Below are positions 42,043 to 43,522 of a stretch of DNA of 43,522 nucleotides, piece by piece. The notes below the pieces were generated by a model, which did not search any database, had not been told where the DNA came from, and worked only from the letters and a program-made list of their open reading frames with translations. Positions within the stretch are counted from its first letter, which is position 1. Each line of letters begins with the position of its first letter. The DNA comes from Chitinilyticum litopenaei DSM 21440. Lineage in GTDB: Bacteria; Pseudomonadota; Gammaproteobacteria; Burkholderiales; Chitinibacteraceae. The DNA lies in the NCBI RefSeq assembly GCF_000428145.1, contig NZ_ATZJ01000037.1, forward strand, positions 1 to 43,522, given 5' to 3'. Both the position numbers and the translations under genes were made by a program.

Positions 42043-42379
42043 GCTAACCCGCCCAAGGGTTGCCTAAACCGGATGCCGCTGAAGATCGTACGCAGTTGCA
42101 ACACCAAGTAGTACGAGCATCATGCAGTACCAGCAGTTCAGTAGCTTGTTTGCTGTACGCAGTATGCAGTTCCGTTAGCTGTTGCTTTGTCATGCAAGCC
42201 CGCCCATTTCGCTGCCATCCGTGGCAGGAGCACAAAGTGTGCACGTTGTAATGCAGTACCGGGCAGGCATCGTTCTTTTGCAGTAGCAGTTCCTGAGTCG
42301 CTAGTTTTCTTCAACCACAGTAGTTCAGCATGTGTTTGGCAGTAAACGCAGTAGCAGGACAGCGGAATCCGGCGGTACA

Positions 42380-42412
42380 AACGGGGTGCTTCAAGCACCC
42401 CGTTCTCATTTT
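42380..42412 (+). terminator. Terminator of the CAGT-rich transcript
   Basis: A perfect 10-bp stem AACGGGGTGC (42380-42389) with complement at 42395-42404, loop TTCAA, followed by CTCATTTT. No protein gene ends before it within 430 bases, so it implies a non-coding transcript, unless it ends read-through from the flavoprotein gene. Confidence 0.8.
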
Positions 42413-42600
42413 CGCGTGCCGGATGGCCGGTTCCGTCAGGCTGCCTGCCTCACCTCGCTCCTTCTTCCTCGCGCCTTTCCGCACTCTGGCAGGGCCGCGT
42501 GTGCTTTTTCCCTGCCGTTTACGCCGTTGCAGGCTTGCCTGAGGTAAAGTACGCAGCTCTCATCCTTTGCGGGTGTGGCGATTTATTTGCGGAACAAGGC

Positions 42601-43269
42601 ATGCTCATCAAACGTAGTCTGAAAGCCATCATGACAACCTGGTTTGCCGGGTTGCTGGCATTGTTGCCATTGCTGCTCACGCTGGCGCTGCTGGCCTGGG
42701 TGCTGAACTTTCTCAACCAGTATTTCGGGCCGGGTAGCAAGATCGGGCAATTGTTTGCCTATCTTGGCCAGTATTTCGTCAACAATCCGGTGCTGGAATA
42801 CCTGCTCGGCACCTTCCTGCTGATTCTGGCGATCTATCCGCTGGGCATACTGGTGCAATCCCGCCTCAAACAGCCGCTGGCCACGCTGGTGGATCACACG
42901 CTGCGCAAGATTCCGCTGTTTGGCAATCTCTACAATCTGGCCGACCGCTTTGTCGGCTTGCTGGACCAGAAGGAAGACGCCGACATTGGCGCCATGAGCC
43001 CGGTCTGGTGTTTCTTTGGTGGTGATGGCGTGGCGGTGCTGGCGCTGATGCCCAATCCCGTGCCGGTCGAGCTGGAAGGGCGCACCTATCAGGCCATCCT
43101 GATTCCGACCGCGCCAGTGCCCATCGGCGGCGGCCTGCTCTACGTGCCCACCGACTGGATACGCCCGGCGCAGATCGGGGTGGACAAGCTGACCAGCATC
43201 TATGTGTCGATGGGCATTACCCCACCGCCGGATTTGCAGGCCGCCGTGGCCCGCACGCAGGCGCGCTAG
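42601..43269 (+). CDS. DUF502 family membrane protein
   Basis: A 222-residue protein with two N-terminal membrane segments (about 12-36 and 62-82) and a soluble C-terminal part with P-L-F-G-N-L-Y-N-L-A-D-R, L-I-P-T-A-P-V-P-I-G-G-G-L-L-Y-V-P and a final I-T-P-P-P. This is the DUF502 layout. In many betaproteobacteria the gene precedes aspS; here the contig changes to an insertion sequence after it, so the downstream partner is not visible. Start ATG 42601 has AAGG five bases upstream. Confidence 0.9.
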   Translation: MLIKRSLKAIMTTWFAGLLALLPLLLTLALLAWVLNFLNQYFGPGSKIGQLFAYLGQYFVNNPVLEYLLGTFLLILAIYPLGILVQSRLKQPLATLVDHTLRKIPLFGNLYNLADRFVGLLDQKEDADIGAMSPVWCFFGGDGVAVLALMPNPVPVELEGRTYQAILIPTAPVPIGGGLLYVPTDWIRPAQIGVDKLTSIYVSMGITPPPDLQAAVARTQAR

Positions 43270-43435
43270 CCCGGATTTTTCACCACCTGCTCACTGAGCG
43301 GGCTCAAGCAGCAGAAACTCCTCCCGGATAGCAGATCGCCGCTCTGCAGCGCGGGCACTGGCCTGCTTTCCAGATTGCGGGCGCAGCTTCCCCTACCCCC
43401 GAAGCGTCAACGTGTCGGGGCCGCACTCGTTTTGA
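43270..43435. mobile_element. Probable end of the right insertion sequence
   Basis: Between the DUF502 stop and the transposase stop. CCAGATT here (43371-43377) also occurs near the outer end of the left copy, but the boundary of the element cannot be set from one end only. No gene seen. Confidence 0.35.
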
Positions 43436-43522
43436 CTATGGGCTGGCCAGTGCCTCTGCCGCGAGGCGATACACCTCACGCAGTGGGTGATGGCTGGCAA
43501 ACAGGATCCGGATACGCCGGGT
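43436..43522 (-). mobile_element. Transposase, C-terminal fragment
   Basis: A frame enters from the right edge and ends at the TAG complementary to 43436-43438 after 28 codons: T-R-R-I-R-I-L-F-A-S-H-H-P-L, then R-E-V-Y-R-L and an Ala-rich tail. The S-x-x-x-P-x-x-x-x-Y ending recalls IS1380-type transposases. It is on the same strand as the N-terminal fragment at the left edge, as expected if both are copies of one element in direct orientation. Confidence 0.5.

Larger units (their letters stand above)
41953..42412 (+). ncRNA. Candidate undescribed RNA gene, rich in CAGT motifs
   Basis: The 653-base gap 41948-42600 has no supportable long gene. A promoter-like TTGCAG, 17 bases, TACAGT lies at 41929-41957, and a strong terminator ends at 42412, framing about 450 bases. 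In 41953-42352 the tetramer CAGT occurs 14 times on the plus strand (about 1.6 expected by chance), eight as CAGTA and ten preceded by G. Small hairpins are visible: GCGACC/GGTCGC (42022-42038), AACCC/GGGTT (42046-42061), CTGCCA/TGGCAG (42212-42227). It does not match tmRNA, RNase P, 6S or SRP RNA signatures that I know. Could be a sponge or regulatory RNA, or a decaying mobile element. Confidence 0.45.

Noticed and set aside
41948..42412. Intergenic RNA as tmRNA, RNase P RNA, 6S RNA or CsrB
   Set aside because: No alanine-tag frame or tRNA-like ends, no RNase P core, no 6S-like single long hairpin, and too few GGA motifs in loops for CsrB.
42414..42600. A protein gene in the 187 bases before the DUF502 gene
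   Set aside because: Short frames there lack ribosome sites and show no coding-like composition.
1..43522. tRNA or rRNA genes, CRISPR arrays, prophage
   Set aside because: No cloverleaf with conserved TTC arm, no rRNA signature and no regular repeat-spacer array or phage structural genes were seen by eye.

Overview
The window looks like one complete assembly contig from a Gram-negative betaproteobacterium, most likely of the order Neisseriales. Reasons: GC-rich coding DNA, LPS genes (lpxK, kdsB), and two gene orders I recognise from that group: exbB-exbD-lpxK-Trm112-kdsB-adk and CobD/CbiB-like - FAH - tsaD / rpsU-yqeY-dnaG-rpoD. Genus is not resolvable by eye. Both ends run into transposase fragments on the minus strand (N-terminus at 1-133, C-terminus at 43436-43522), as expected when assembly stops in copies of one insertion sequence; the left copy has cut a Fiu/PiuA-type siderophore receptor.

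Layout. 1-3786: IS end, truncated TonB receptor, PiuC/YbiX-like hydroxylase, then pnuC and a NadR-type kinase for NAD salvage. 3787-10535: poorly known accessory stretch with a REPIN, two tandem paralogues of an unknown family (one carrying an in-frame amber codon), a VOC protein and a HEAT-like protein. 10580-18618: housekeeping block (xseA, exbBD, lpxK, kdsB, adk) plus a YpfJ-type metallopeptidase and a PhyH-type dioxygenase. 18609-24200: two unknown proteins, sodB, CobD/CbiB-like, FAH-family hydrolase, tsaD. 23893-29213: macromolecular synthesis cluster rpsU-yqeY-dnaG-rpoD. 29321-36695: FixL/FixJ-like two-component pair followed by a GtsABCD-type sugar ABC transporter, with a candidate operator between them. 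36832-43269: a family-3 solute-binding protein, a MITE, alr, lysC, a YhiN-type flavoprotein, a long unusual intergenic region that looks like an RNA gene, and a DUF502 membrane protein.

The strongest unexplained signals are non-coding. First, a family of 59-bp repeats sits in intergenic DNA: GGGTAT at both ends in direct orientation, a TAGCC/GGCT hairpin at fixed positions between them, every copy on the plus strand. Two copies supply the stop codons of unrelated genes. Second, the 41948-42413 gap has a promoter-like start, a strong terminator and 14 CAGT tetramers in 400 bases, and reads like an undescribed RNA. Third, there are several nested palindromic mobile repeats (REPIN in an outer inverted repeat, dRS3-like pairs, a 263-bp MITE with a 100-nt internal hairpin, and loose copies of its terminal repeat). 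Functional names come from recognising protein motifs; no database search was possible.
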